In this document: piece after piece, positions 1-8,967 of the stretch
How positions within the stretch are numbered: the stretch's first letter is position 1
Layout of the letters: each line of letters starts with the position of its first letter
Origin: Streptococcus tangpeifui
GTDB lineage: Bacteria; Bacillota; Bacilli; Lactobacillales; Streptococcaceae
NCBI RefSeq assembly: GCF_011038795.1
Contig: NZ_JAAKDU010000003.1
Location: 1 to 64,000 of the forward strand
Direction of reading: 5' to 3'
Length of the DNA stretch: 64,000 bases
Translations under genes and position numbers: made by a program
The notes under the pieces: generated by a model
What the model saw: the letters and a program-made list of their open reading frames with translations, nothing else
The model's database searches: none
What the model was told of the DNA's origin: nothing

Positions 1-1135
1 CATCTTTGCCAATTTTAACGAGGAAATTATTATAATAAAGTCTTGAAAAATGGTATTCCTCGCCGTTGATATACTGAACGCCGCTGACCTTTTGGCCAGT
101 TTTATCATCAATAAAGACGTGACCGTAGCCATTGTCAGACCTTTCAAAATGGCCAGTGATGCTAGGGTGTTCTTCATTTTGGTTACCCGATGGATTGCCG
201 TTATCGTCAAAATGATAGAGCAGGCCGTCGATTGTCTTATCAATGTTCTTAGCTTGGACACCATTATCGTCAAAGTAACGTTTGGTACCATCGATGGTTT
301 GCCAAGATTTTAACGGCTGACCGTTATCTTTATCAAGATAGTACCAATTTCCATCGACTTCGGCATAAGCCCCCTTGACCTGAGAACCATCTGGCCTAAA
401 GAAGTAGGTGTTTCCTTGAAAAGTTTTCAGCCCTGTCAGAAGTTGACCAGTTTCATCAGCACAGTACCAAGTTGATCCATGGTCAGGTGTAAAGAATTGA
501 TTTTCAACTAGTTGGCCATTATCTTGGAAGTAATAGAGCAGACCATCAATCGTTTGGAAGCCGATTAGGTTTTGACCGTTACCGTCACTGTAAAATTTAC
601 CGGTATCCCCTTTGTACCAGCCAGCAGCAGGAGTTGCGATGGCTGTTTGTTCCGTATCCATTCGAGTATTTTGGTTGAATGTGTGGGTTTCACTGACGCT
701 TCCAGAACTGTTTTGATCTTCCCGATGTTTAGTAACATCGGTTTCAGAATTGGCATCTGAAACTTCTGGACTGATGGAGTCTGAAACAGCTACCGTCCCG
801 GTATCATTGGTAAGTTCTTGTTGCTCTCCCTTGGCAGAAGCAGACTGAGTACCTTCTGAATCAGCAATCTCAGTAACTCCTTGCATCTGGGACTTAGCCT
901 CAGGTGTTGTCGCCGTTTCAACGGTTTTACCATCAGTGATGGGACTAGTTTCAGTCGCTTCAGCAGGACCGATGTCGCTTGTCTGACTGCTTGCGATTGA
1001 ATTACCCGCTGGAGCTATCGCTTGGTCCGCACTGACTCTCACAGCTCCCAGACCAGTCAGCATCACTACCATCGTTGCGATGGCTACCCAGTGTTTTTTG
1101 ACCTTGTGCATTTTAACACGTCGTTTGATTTCCAT
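1..1135 (-). CDS. Secreted glucan-binding / glucosyltransferase-type protein, N-terminal part
   Basis: The gene starts at ATG 1135 on the minus strand behind a strong Shine-Dalgarno (AGGAGGC) and runs off the left edge, giving about 378 residues. The first ~37 residues form a long Gram-positive export signal: a basic stretch MEIKRRVKMHKVKK, a hydrophobic core (AIATMVVMLTGLGA) and cleavage near VSA-DQ. About 130 residues rich in Ser, Thr, Glu and Asp follow. After that come aromatic/Gly repeats of the WYYLDKDNG and YFDDNG type, as found in glucan-binding domains of streptococcal glucosyltransferases (GH70) and Gbp proteins. This variable region followed by N-terminal repeats fits a glucosyltransferase or dextran/glucan-binding protein acting at the cell surface. 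The catalytic part, if present, lies outside the window, so GTF versus Gbp cannot be decided. Confidence 0.8.
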   Translation of the reverse strand, partial: MEIKRRVKMHKVKKHWVAIATMVVMLTGLGAVRVSADQAIAPAGNSIASSQTSDIGPAEATETSPITDGKTVETATTPEAKSQMQGVTEIADSEGTQSASAKGEQQELTNDTGTVAVSDSISPEVSDANSETDVTKHREDQNSSGSVSETHTFNQNTRMDTEQTAIATPAAGWYKGDTGKFYSDGNGQNLIGFQTIDGLLYYFQDNGQLVENQFFTPDHGSTWYCADETGQLLTGLKTFQGNTYFFRPDGSQVKGAYAEVDGNWYYLDKDNGQPLKSWQTIDGTKRYFDDNGVQAKNIDKTIDGLLYHFDDNGNPSGNQNEEHPSITGHFERSDNGYGHVFIDDKTGQKVSGVQYINGEEYHFSRLYYNNFLVKIGKD

Positions 1136-1193
1136 AGTTAGCCTCCTTCTAATGGCTGAAGAGAAGAGCTCTAACGGCTTGTCTTATGGCCAT

Positions 1194-1213
1194 CCAAGCT
1201 ATCAGCAGCTTGG
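1194..1213 (-). promoter_or_regulatory. Hairpin in 5' leader of the glucan-binding gene
   Basis: Inverted repeat CCAAGCT / AGCTTGG with a 6-nt loop in the untranslated leader, between the promoter and the ribosome-binding site. It has no U-run and so is probably an mRNA-stability or translation element rather than a terminator. Confidence 0.4.
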
Positions 1214-1242
1214 TTTATAAACATTAAAGCTTTCTCAAAATT

Positions 1243-1271
1243 ATTATATCACTAGTTGGAAACGTTTACAA
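1243..1271 (-). promoter_or_regulatory. Promoter of the glucan-binding gene with an embedded cre site
   Basis: Read on the minus strand, TTGTAA (1266-1271), a 17-nt spacer and TATAAT (1243-1248) form a good sigma-A promoter. The 14-mer TGTAAACGTTTCCA (1257-1270) matches the CcpA cre consensus TGWAARCGYTWNCW at every position. It overlaps the -35 and spacer, which predicts carbon catabolite repression. Confidence 0.7.
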
Positions 1272-1425
1272 TAACAGTTAATAAGTCTTAGGCAGACTGG
1301 CCCGCCTTCAAATTTGAGGACTGACAATAAAGAAAATTTTAACAAAAACAGTAGGAACTCATGTTTGAACAGGTGCTGGGAGGCATAGCCTCCTTCGGAC
1401 GAGACAATCCTATATAGTAGTCTGA

Positions 1426-1765
1426 ACCCGTGGTGCTAGTAAAAAAATCCTAGGTTATAAGCAAAGATAGCCTACTCTACCAAAGCTTCAAACCCTTTAA
1501 ACGTCTCGCTAATGGCCTTTCGATGTCAAACTCAGAACACAAAACTGAAAACCGTGTTTCAATAGTTCTCCTTTCAGCCTTGAGCCTCCAATGATGATGC
1601 TTTTTGTACGCCTCAAAGGCGTCCAAAAACAGTAGCCCTTCTGGATTAAATGCTGTTTAAAAATCTGACGGAGGTAACCTAAGTCCGCTAAAACAACAGA
1701 AACAGTTGTGTTCTCAAGCAGTTCTTCAGCTTTGTGAACTAAAAATATAAACTAGCACCACGGGT
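1426..1765 (-). mobile_element. Decayed, internally deleted IS982-family element
   Basis: A perfect 15-bp terminal inverted repeat (ACCCGTGGTGCTAGT at 1426-1440, its complement at 1751-1765) bounds 340 bp. An imperfect 8-bp target duplication flanks it (TAGTCTGA 1418-1425, TAGCCTGA 1766-1773). Inside, on the minus strand, two frames carry the C-terminal part of an IS982-type transposase: ADLGYLRQIFKQHL in one frame, then RRTIETRFSVLCSEFDIER and PLARRLKGFEAL in the next. The coding part is frameshifted, stopped before AIFAYNL, and lacks the N-terminal two thirds. It cannot encode a transposase, but the ends look usable in trans. Confidence 0.75.
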
Positions 1766-1941
1766 TAGCCTGAAGTTGTTCTGCAGCATACATTTTCTAC
1801 CGTCTTCAGTTTATGTACTTTGCACAATTTATTTAGCCTTCCCGATTGTCCTTATTTTTATGGGACCCACCCTCGATCATCAGGTCACTGGTGTTGCTAT
1901 TTTATCAAGGAGTGAAGAGTGGCGGCAATAAATACGCGATA

Positions 1942-1995
1942 AATTGTCAGAAAACTATTTTTGCTGTTGAAATTGTCAGAATTTTTTGCTATACT
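1942..1995 (+). promoter_or_regulatory. his operon promoter with two CodY-like sites
   Basis: TTGAAA (1967-1972), a 17-nt spacer and TATACT (1990-1995) form the promoter. AATTGTCAGAAAACT (1942-1956) matches the CodY consensus AATTTTCWGAAAATT at 13 of 15 positions. A second, weaker match (12 of 15) at 1971-1985 overlaps the -35 region. Repression by CodY is an inference. Confidence 0.65.
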
Positions 1996-2001
1996 AACCT
2001 A

Positions 2002-2250
2002 AAATACGAAAAACGATGAGAGAACAAGCGCTAAATCAACTGACAGAGAGTGCCGTTGCTGAGAAAGGCATCTGGATTTGGCCACACAGTCTTGAGCGCA
2101 GGTGCGAACGCTAACAGTAGTGCCTGACGGGTGGTTCCGTTAAAAGCCAGAAGTCTTTGACTTCACGAGGGAAGGCAGGTGACTGTCTTCCGAATTAAGG
2201 TGGAACCACGTTGCGACGTCCTTGCAAAATTTTTTTGCGAGGGCTTTTTA
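2002..2250 (+). promoter_or_regulatory. T-box riboswitch leader (probably histidine-specific)
   Basis: The leader carries the T-box sequence AAGGTGGAACCACG at 2197-2210. An intrinsic terminator follows at 2218-2250: a 12-bp stem between GTCCTTGCAAAA and TTTTTTGCGAGGGC, then a T-run. An AGAGAG motif near 2045 fits the stem I region. A CAC triplet around 2083-2087, just before TTGAGC, is a candidate His specifier codon, but I have not folded the RNA. Uncharged tRNA-His would stabilise the antiterminator and allow transcription into hisC, as described for the Lactococcus lactis his operon. Confidence 0.85.
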
Positions 2251-2294
2251 TTAATCCAAAATTGAATGAGTCCCATTAACATAAGGAGGTTTTT

Positions 2295-3341
2295 ATGATC
2301 AGAGGTCTGAGAGAGATTGAACCCTATGTGGCTGGCAGTCAGCCTCAAGGCAAACGAATCATTAAGCTGAATACCAATGAAAATGCCTACCCACCTAGTC
2401 CTAAGGTGGCGGATGCTTTGAAGGCATTTGACAGCGCCGATTTGCGCAAATATTCTACACTCACTCAAGAAGAACTGCGTCAGTCCTTGTCTGCTCATTT
2501 AGGAGTGGCAGCTGATCAAGTTATCCTCGGTAACGGTTCCGATGATATCCTTTCCATGGCTTTTTTGGCTTTCTTTAACAATGATGAACCTATTTTATTT
2601 CCAGATTTGACTTATGGATTTTATAAGGTCTGGGCTGACTTATACGATATCGCCTATCATGAAGTACCGCTGACCAGTCAGTTTGAGATAGGTCCTGCAG
2701 ATTATCAGGCGCTAAACGGCGGTCTTGTTATCGCTAATCCTAATGCCCCGACAGGTATTTATAAGCCTCTGGATGAACTGGAAAAGATCATTCAGGCCAA
2801 TCAGGATGTTGTTGTCATTATTGACGAAGCCTATATTAGTTTTGGTGGGGAAACGGCCCTGCCTTTGTTGGAAAAATATCCCAACCTTTTTATCACGCGC
2901 ACCTTTTCCAAAGATGCCTCCCTAGCAGGTTTGCGCGTGGGCTATGGTGTTGGCAGCCCCGAATTAATCAAGGTTATCGAGGCTGTTAAAAACTCTCTCA
3001 ACCCTTATGCCGTTGACAGCATAGCGGAAAAATTAGCTCTAGCAGCTGTCGATGACTGGGATTACTACAGCAATAACTGTCAAAAAATTATGGAGACCCG
3101 TGACTGGTTTACCAAAGAACTCGCAGCCATAGGTTTTGAGGTTTTACCGAGCTCGGCCAACTTTGTCTTGGTCAAACCGACTCTAGCAGCTCAGGAACTC
3201 TTTCAGTATTTACAGACTAAGAATATCTATGTCCGTTATTTTCCTAAAGTAGAGAGGATTAAGGAATATTTACGCATCTCTATCGGTCGACAGGAAGAAA
3301 TGGAGAAAGTCATAATGATCATTCAAGAGGTAGTTTCATGA
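2295..3341 (+). CDS. hisC: Histidinol-phosphate aminotransferase
   Basis: PLP-dependent class I/II aminotransferase of 348 residues, first gene after the T-box leader. It converts imidazole-acetol phosphate plus glutamate to histidinol phosphate. Visible features are NPNAPTG (about 148-154), DEAY (about 177-180) and the Schiff-base lysine in TFSK (Lys206), followed by GLRVGYG. The start has a strong AAGGAGG 5-10 nt upstream. The stop overlaps the hisZ start (ATGA), so the two are translationally coupled. As first gene it carries the nitrogen-transfer step of the pathway, a common arrangement in lactococcal and streptococcal his operons. Confidence 0.96.
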   Translation: MIRGLREIEPYVAGSQPQGKRIIKLNTNENAYPPSPKVADALKAFDSADLRKYSTLTQEELRQSLSAHLGVAADQVILGNGSDDILSMAFLAFFNNDEPILFPDLTYGFYKVWADLYDIAYHEVPLTSQFEIGPADYQALNGGLVIANPNAPTGIYKPLDELEKIIQANQDVVVIIDEAYISFGGETALPLLEKYPNLFITRTFSKDASLAGLRVGYGVGSPELIKVIEAVKNSLNPYAVDSIAEKLALAAVDDWDYYSNNCQKIMETRDWFTKELAAIGFEVLPSSANFVLVKPTLAAQELFQYLQTKNIYVRYFPKVERIKEYLRISIGRQEEMEKVIMIIQEVVS

Positions 3342-4312
3342 AAAAAACAACATTACCAGTAGGTATGCACGACAAATTATTTAAGCGGGCTGCGACCATG
3401 TATCGTTTAGAACGTGATATTAGTGATTTGCTGATAGAACGTCAGTTCAGGCGCATTGAAACGCCGACCTTGGAGCATGCGGAAGTGTTTGGCGATGAGC
3501 TGAAAAATACTCACTATCATCTCTTCGATAAGTCGGGGGATTTGCTCAGTCTGCGACCAGATATTACCAGTCAGATTGGACGAGTCATTGCCTCAACTCA
3601 AGTAGAGACACCGATTAAATTTTCCTACTCAGGAAAGGTCTTTCACTACAATGAAGAACTGCGCGGTCTACTCAATGAACACACTCAAGCCGGCGTAGAG
3701 ATTGTCGGTTACCCAGCTGATAAAGCACTTAAAGAAGCTGTCTTGTCGGCTAAAGCAGCTCTAGACGTAGCTGGGGTTAAGGTCTATCAGTTCGAGTTTT
3801 CCCATGCAGCCATTTTACAGACTATCTATGATGCATTAGGCTTGGACGAAGTGAGCCAGCATCAGTTGGAAGGAGCGATTATTGATAAAAATATCACAGC
3901 TCTCCATACCTTTACTGAGGTCCACCCTAGCGAATTTGATACCTTCATTGAGGCTCTGCCTTTCTTATTTGGAGAAAGTCACAATGTGCTGACGAAAGCT
4001 CGTGCTTTGGTTAAACACGAGAGAATATTAAAAGCTCTTGATAATTTAGAAGACCTGCTGGGAGATATCTACCGCTTTTTGCCTCAGACAACAATTGATC
4101 TAGCACAGGTTCCTTCGCTGCCTTACTATACCGGTATGATGTTCAAAGTTTTTGGTGAAAATGTCCCAGATGCTTTCGTATCAGGTGGCCGTTATGACAA
4201 GCTGTTTGAACGTTTTGGAGCAGCAGAGCTGACAGCTGTTGGCTGGGCGGTCGATTTAGATAGTATTTATCAGGCCGTTCATAATAGCTTAGAAGGAGGA
4301 GGTCTGCGATGA
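3338..4312 (+). CDS. hisZ: ATP phosphoribosyltransferase regulatory subunit
   Basis: A 324-residue class II histidyl-tRNA-synthetase-like protein. It keeps the N-terminal catalytic-core fold signatures ([26 protein letters not shown], a motif-3-like GGRYDKL near the C-terminus). It lacks the anticodon-binding domain of true HisS. HisZ proteins pair with the short form of HisG and confer histidine feedback control. The adjacent hisG is indeed short. It overlaps hisC by 4 nt and hisG by 4 nt (ATGA junctions). Confidence 0.94.
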   Translation: MKKTTLPVGMHDKLFKRAATMYRLERDISDLLIERQFRRIETPTLEHAEVFGDELKNTHYHLFDKSGDLLSLRPDITSQIGRVIASTQVETPIKFSYSGKVFHYNEELRGLLNEHTQAGVEIVGYPADKALKEAVLSAKAALDVAGVKVYQFEFSHAAILQTIYDALGLDEVSQHQLEGAIIDKNITALHTFTEVHPSEFDTFIEALPFLFGESHNVLTKARALVKHERILKALDNLEDLLGDIYRFLPQTTIDLAQVPSLPYYTGMMFKVFGENVPDAFVSGGRYDKLFERFGAAELTAVGWAVDLDSIYQAVHNSLEGGGLR

Positions 4313-4956
4313 CAGAACAGATTACGATAGCGCTCACGAAAGGACGGATCGAAAAAGATACGGTTAACCTCCTGAAACAGGCCGGTTTTGATATGGCATT
4401 CATGGCTGACAAGGGGCGCAGTCTTATTTTTGAAAGTCCTGATAAACGTTTTCGCTTCTTGTTAGTCAAGGCACCGGATGTTACCACTTACGTTCACCAT
4501 GGTGTCGCTGATATTGGCGTAGTGGGCAAAGATGTACTTATGGAGCATCCGACAGGTTATCTGGAAATGCTGGATTTGAATATTGGCCTTTGTAAATTCG
4601 CCGTAGCTTCGATTCCGAGTTTTAACCCAACCGATCATAAGCGCAAGCGTATTGCGACGAAGTATCCCACAGTTGCAACGGATTTTTATAATCAAAAAGG
4701 AGAGGATGTCGAAATCATCTCTATTCAAGGAAGTGTTGAAATTGCTCCTGTCATTGGTTTAGCTGATGCCATTGTTGATATTGTCGAAACGGGCAATACC
4801 CTAAAAGCCAATGGCCTAGAGGTATTTGAAAATATTTGTCGTATCTCAGCCAGGATGATTGTCAACAAGGCTGCCCTTAAAAATAATCCCCAAATACTGC
4901 CTTTCATCAAAAAAATTGAAGCAATTGTTGGAGACGAGGAGGTACCTTTTCAATGA
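4309..4956 (+). CDS. hisG: ATP phosphoribosyltransferase, short form
   Basis: Catalytic subunit of the first histidine-pathway enzyme, condensing ATP and PRPP to phosphoribosyl-ATP. At 215 residues it is the short form, lacking the C-terminal histidine-binding domain and relying on HisZ. It starts [14 protein letters not shown]. The PRPP-binding signature [16 protein letters not shown] is visible near residue 158. It is coupled by overlap to hisZ upstream and hisD downstream. The start has a strong GGAGGAGG. Confidence 0.96.
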   Translation: MTEQITIALTKGRIEKDTVNLLKQAGFDMAFMADKGRSLIFESPDKRFRFLLVKAPDVTTYVHHGVADIGVVGKDVLMEHPTGYLEMLDLNIGLCKFAVASIPSFNPTDHKRKRIATKYPTVATDFYNQKGEDVEIISIQGSVEIAPVIGLADAIVDIVETGNTLKANGLEVFENICRISARMIVNKAALKNNPQILPFIKKIEAIVGDEEVPFQ

Positions 4957-6236
4957 AACGTCTAACAGGAACTAATGAAACTATATCTAAGATTCTCTAT
5001 CAAGAACAGCTGGAGCTGAGCCGGGAGAACCTCGATGTTGAGGAAACTGTCCGCGCTATTATTGAAGATGTGAAAAGTCGCGGTGATGAAGCACTGCGCG
5101 AGTATTCTGCAACATTTGATAAGGTTGATCTCACAGACTTTGAAGTCAGTCAGGACTTAATTGACCGCGCTTTTGCAGAAGTTGACAAGGATGTTCTGAC
5201 AGCTCTTGAAAATGCCAAGTCTAATATTGAATCTTACCACCGCCAGCAGCTGGAGACAGGCTTTGAAGATCAGCCATCAGACGGTGTCCTTCGCGGCCAG
5301 CTCATCCGTCCGATTGAGCGCGTAGGCGTCTACGTGCCGGGAGGAACAGCGGCTTACCCGTCCTCAGTCCTCATGAATGTCATTCCTGCTAAGATTGCTG
5401 GTGTCAGGGAAATTATTATGATCACGCCGCCGCAAGAACATTTTGTGCCAGCCATTTTGGTTGCGGCTAAGCTCGCTGGTGTGGATAAGATTTACCAAGT
5501 GGGCGGTGCCCAAGGTATCGCCGCTCTGGCTTACGGCACCCAAAGTATTCCCAAAGTGGATAAAATCACAGGTCCTGGTAATATCTTTGTAGCAACGGCT
5601 AAGAAACAGGTTTACGGTACTGTCGGTATTGACATGATTGCTGGCCCTTCAGAAATTGGTATCATTGCAGACAGTACAGCTAATCCAGCCTATGTAGCAG
5701 CAGACTTGCTCTCGCAGGCAGAGCATGATGTTCGCGCGCGGGCGATTTTGGTGACAGATTCTAAAAAGCTTGCAGATGCTGTCGAAGAAGAAATCGACCA
5801 GCAATTAAAGCAGCTACCGCGTGAGGCCATTGCCCGTCCTTCCATTGAGAATAACGGCCGCATTATTATTGCAGAAAACACTGCTGATATGTTTGAGCTT
5901 ATGAATAAAGTGGCACCAGAACACTTAGAAATTGCTATGGAAAATGCTTATGATTACCTAGATCAGGTTGAAAATGCCGGTTCTGTCTTTTTAGGACACT
6001 ATACGAGCGAGCCGATTGGTGATTATTATGCCGGTGCTAATCACATCCTACCGACCACAGCAACTAGCCGTTTTTCATCGGCGCTGGGGGTGCACGATTT
6101 TGTCAAGCGCATTCAGTATACACAATACAGCAAGGCGGCAGTTAACAGTGCAGAAAAGGATATTACGACCCTTGCTTATGCCGAAGGTCTGCAAGCACAT
6201 GCCAGAGCCATCGAGGTGAGAAATGACCAAAATTAA
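4953..6236 (+). CDS. hisD: Histidinol dehydrogenase
   Basis: 427-residue zinc- and NAD-dependent enzyme that oxidises histidinol in two steps to histidine, the last reaction of the pathway. Family signatures include [29 protein letters not shown] and [10 protein letters not shown]. Conserved [11 protein letters not shown] and the [20 protein letters not shown] block lie in the C-terminal half. Length is normal for the family. It overlaps hisG by 4 nt. Its 3' end overlaps the following SerB-like gene by 14 nt, so all early his genes are tightly coupled. Confidence 0.96.
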   Translation: MKRLTGTNETISKILYQEQLELSRENLDVEETVRAIIEDVKSRGDEALREYSATFDKVDLTDFEVSQDLIDRAFAEVDKDVLTALENAKSNIESYHRQQLETGFEDQPSDGVLRGQLIRPIERVGVYVPGGTAAYPSSVLMNVIPAKIAGVREIIMITPPQEHFVPAILVAAKLAGVDKIYQVGGAQGIAALAYGTQSIPKVDKITGPGNIFVATAKKQVYGTVGIDMIAGPSEIGIIADSTANPAYVAADLLSQAEHDVRARAILVTDSKKLADAVEEEIDQQLKQLPREAIARPSIENNGRIIIAENTADMFELMNKVAPEHLEIAMENAYDYLDQVENAGSVFLGHYTSEPIGDYYAGANHILPTTATSRFSSALGVHDFVKRIQYTQYSKAAVNSAEKDITTLAYAEGLQAHARAIEVRNDQN

Positions 6237-6870
6237 AGGACTGTTAGTCATGGACGTAGATTCAACCCTCGTTCAGGAAGAAGTGATTGATTTGTTGGGA
6301 GAAGAAGCAGGCGTTGGCGAGCAAGTAGCTGCCATTACCGAGCGTGCCATGCGAGGGGAGCTGGACTTTAAGGAAGCTTTGGCTGAGCGCGTGGCCGCCT
6401 TGAAAGGATTGTCAGAAAACATCTTTGATAAGGTTTATGCCCGCATTCATTTTAACAAGGGAGCCAAGGAATTAGTGGCTGAGTTGCACGCGCGCGGTTA
6501 CAAGGTTGGTCTGGTATCTGGCGGCTTTCATGAGACGGTTGACCGTCTGGCTGCTGAGGCAAATGTTGACTATGTCATGGCCAACCACTTGGAAACGGCA
6601 AGCGGCATTCTGACAGGCCGAACCTACGGTGATATTGTGACCAAGGAGGTCAAGGTGCAAAAGCTTCGCGATTGGGCTGCGGAAAATGGGCTGACGTTGG
6701 CAGACACTGTTGCTATGGGTGACGGAGCCAATGATCTGCCCATGATTCACGAGGCTGGTATCGGCATTGCCTTTTGTGCCAAACCTGTTGTACGCGAGCA
6801 AGCCCCCTACCAAATTCAGGAGCCTGACCTGTACAAAGTGATTGAGATATTAGATGAGGTGGAACTTTAA
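6223..6870 (+). CDS. serB: SerB-like HAD phosphatase in the his operon
   Basis: 215-residue HAD-superfamily phosphatase. Motif I is DVDST with the nucleophile Asp11 and acid Asp13. Motif II has Ser99 in LVSGGF, motif III Lys144, and motif IV GDGAND around Asp167. By sequence it is a phosphoserine phosphatase. Its position inside the his operon, overlapping hisD, is notable because no HisB-N, HisK/PHP or HisN histidinol-phosphate phosphatase is encoded here and HisB has only the dehydratase domain. I infer that it may supply the histidinol-phosphatase step, alone or alongside phosphoserine hydrolysis. Specificity cannot be read from the sequence. Confidence 0.85.
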   Translation: MTKIKGLLVMDVDSTLVQEEVIDLLGEEAGVGEQVAAITERAMRGELDFKEALAERVAALKGLSENIFDKVYARIHFNKGAKELVAELHARGYKVGLVSGGFHETVDRLAAEANVDYVMANHLETASGILTGRTYGDIVTKEVKVQKLRDWAAENGLTLADTVAMGDGANDLPMIHEAGIGIAFCAKPVVREQAPYQIQEPDLYKVIEILDEVEL

Positions 6871-8360
6871 TGTATATTTCAAAAATTACTTTAGAAAATT
6901 TTAGATGTTTTGAAGGCAAGACAGATATTCTTTTAAACAGTGGAATAAACTTTTTTGTTGGTGATAATAACGCTGGTAAAACTACTATTTTTAAGGCTGT
7001 TGAATTCATAAAATCTGGGAAACAAAAAGAGGATTGGATTACTAAGAATCTTTCTGAAGATGCAGAAGTTTCAGTAGAACTTGAACTAAAAGGGGATGAT
7101 GTTGCTCAATTATTAGGGACAGATAAATTAAAAAAATATCAATCATATCTTGTAGGTGACGATAAATTAATTTTGAAAAGAAGTTCAAAAGAGTCAACAT
7201 GGACAGATTCAAAGGGTAAGGAAAAAAATATTAGTCTAAAAAATATTACTTTTTATAATCCTGAAACGAAAGTCTTTGAAAATCCTTCAGGGATTGATAC
7301 TGTTCTTTCGTCTTTGTTTGACACACAATTCGTCTACTCGGATTTGAAAAATGAAGATTATCAAGGTTTTGGAAAGACTAATATTGCTGGACGATTAATC
7401 AGTGATGTTACAGAGCAATTTAAAACAAGTCCAGAGTGGCAAAAATTAGAAGAAGCTCATAGTGTTGCTTTTGGAACAGAAGGTTTGGCACACTTATTAT
7501 CAGAAGTTCAAAGTAGGGTACAAGGGATTCTTAATGAGCAATATGGTGAAGCGAAAGTAGAGTTTAATTTTGGTCTTCCTACTTTAGATAATTTTTTTAA
7601 GAATGGTAATATATTGCTTGAAGAGAATGGAATAAAAACAGATGTTTCTGAGAAGGGGACAGGTATGCAACGTGCCCTAGCTCTAAGTCTTATTCAAGTT
7701 TACGCAGATATTGATATAGAGGGGGATACTAGGACACCGTTATTTTTCTTTATTGATGAACCAGAGACATTTTTGCATCCTCAAGCACAAGATAAATTAT
7801 TAAATTCTCTTGAAAAAATTTCTACAAATTCACAAATCTTCATCACTACACACTCACCTTATTTATTAAGAAGTTATAAAAAAGGAAATCATAAATTATA
7901 TATTTTTTCAAGAAAATATGGTGAAGAAAGAATGCGAGAAGATAACCAAATTGGAATTTTACCCTACAGCCCATCATGGGGAGAAATAAATTATTTTGCA
8001 TTCAAAGTAGCTAGCCCAGAATTTCATAATGAATTATTTGGTGAACTTCACAACCTAGCAAGAAGTAAAAATAAAACATTTGAAAATGGTTCAAAGACAG
8101 TTGGTAAGGGAATTTCTTGTTTTGATACTTGGTTATCAGAAAGATCGGATGTTATTCCAACTGATCTTGAACATGTTAATTTTAAAGGCAAAGTAAACAA
8201 TAGTTATCAAGATAAAACAATGACATCTTATATAAGAAATTACATAGATCATCCTGGTGACTATCCAGATGGACAGCCAGTTAGAAAAAAACCAACAATA
8301 GAAGAAATTAAAGATTCTATTGAATTTATGCTTAAGGTATATGAATCAGAATTAAAATGA
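6870..8360 (+). CDS. AAA/OLD-like ATPase inserted in the his operon
   Basis: 496-residue SMC/ABC-type ATPase. Walker A is GDNNAGKT (31-38) after the usual KITLENFRCFEG start. A signature-like region SEKGTGMQRALALSL is followed by Walker B FFFIDEPETFLHPQA, then an H-loop FITTHSPYL. No TOPRIM motif is obvious, so it is not a complete OLD nuclease. The C-terminus holds RNYIDHP, resembling the Rx4H pattern of HEPN RNases, but this is only a short motif. Codon use is strikingly AT-rich against the flanking his genes. The ATG overlaps the stop of the upstream gene (TAATG) and hisB follows after 15 nt, so it is co-transcribed. It has no place in histidine synthesis and is likely acquired, perhaps for defence. 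Confidence 0.75.
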   Translation: MYISKITLENFRCFEGKTDILLNSGINFFVGDNNAGKTTIFKAVEFIKSGKQKEDWITKNLSEDAEVSVELELKGDDVAQLLGTDKLKKYQSYLVGDDKLILKRSSKESTWTDSKGKEKNISLKNITFYNPETKVFENPSGIDTVLSSLFDTQFVYSDLKNEDYQGFGKTNIAGRLISDVTEQFKTSPEWQKLEEAHSVAFGTEGLAHLLSEVQSRVQGILNEQYGEAKVEFNFGLPTLDNFFKNGNILLEENGIKTDVSEKGTGMQRALALSLIQVYADIDIEGDTRTPLFFFIDEPETFLHPQAQDKLLNSLEKISTNSQIFITTHSPYLLRSYKKGNHKLYIFSRKYGEERMREDNQIGILPYSPSWGEINYFAFKVASPEFHNELFGELHNLARSKNKTFENGSKTVGKGISCFDTWLSERSDVIPTDLEHVNFKGKVNNSYQDKTMTSYIRNYIDHPGDYPDGQPVRKKPTIEEIKDSIEFMLKVYESELK

Positions 8361-8375
8361 TTTGGAGGAGCTTCT

Positions 8376-8966
8376 ATGAGATTGAGACAAGCAAGCATTG
8401 AACGCAACACCTTTGAAACCAAAATCAAACTGAGTCTGAATTTGGATGTACAGGAGCCTGTTGATATTGATACTGGTATAGGCTTTTTTGACCACATGCT
8501 GACACTTTTTGCTCGTCATGGACGGATGTCGTTAGTTGTCAAAGCTGATGGTGACTTGTATGTAGACAGCCACCATACGGTTGAAGATGTAGGGATCGTT
8601 CTTGGTCAAGCCCTCAAAGAGGCACTAGGTGACAAGGCTGGTATCAATCGTTATGGGACCAGCTTTGTGCCTATGGACGAAACGCTAGGTATGGCCAGTC
8701 TTGATTTGTCAGGGCGCAGCTACTTGGTTTTTGATTGTAGATTTGAGAATCCAAAACTGGGCAATTTTGATACCGAATTGGTCGAAGAATTTTTCCAAGC
8801 GTTAGCTTTTAATGTTCAGATGAACCTGCACCTTAAGATTTTACATGGAAAGAATACCCACCACAAGGCAGAAAGTCTTTTTAAGGCGACGGGACGGGCG
8901 CTGCGTGAAGCTATTACGCTCAATCCTGAAATTAAGGGCGTCAACTCAACTAAAGGACTCTTGTGA
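8376..8966 (+). CDS. hisB: Imidazoleglycerol-phosphate dehydratase
   Basis: 196-residue monofunctional IGPD, converting imidazole-glycerol phosphate to imidazole-acetol phosphate. The two metal-binding blocks are visible: [14 protein letters not shown] and [11 protein letters not shown] in the first half, and [14 protein letters not shown] near the C-terminus. There is no fused phosphatase domain, so histidinol phosphate must be dephosphorylated by another enzyme. A strong GGAGGAG precedes the ATG, so translation does not depend on the inserted upstream gene. Confidence 0.96.
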   Translation: MRLRQASIERNTFETKIKLSLNLDVQEPVDIDTGIGFFDHMLTLFARHGRMSLVVKADGDLYVDSHHTVEDVGIVLGQALKEALGDKAGINRYGTSFVPMDETLGMASLDLSGRSYLVFDCRFENPKLGNFDTELVEEFFQALAFNVQMNLHLKILHGKNTHHKAESLFKATGRALREAITLNPEIKGVNSTKGLL

Positions 8967-8967
8967 T

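Noticed and set aside
8240-8290. HEPN RNase domain in the his-operon ATPase (RNYIDHP)
   Set aside because: A six-residue pattern is too little to call a domain; kept only as a note.
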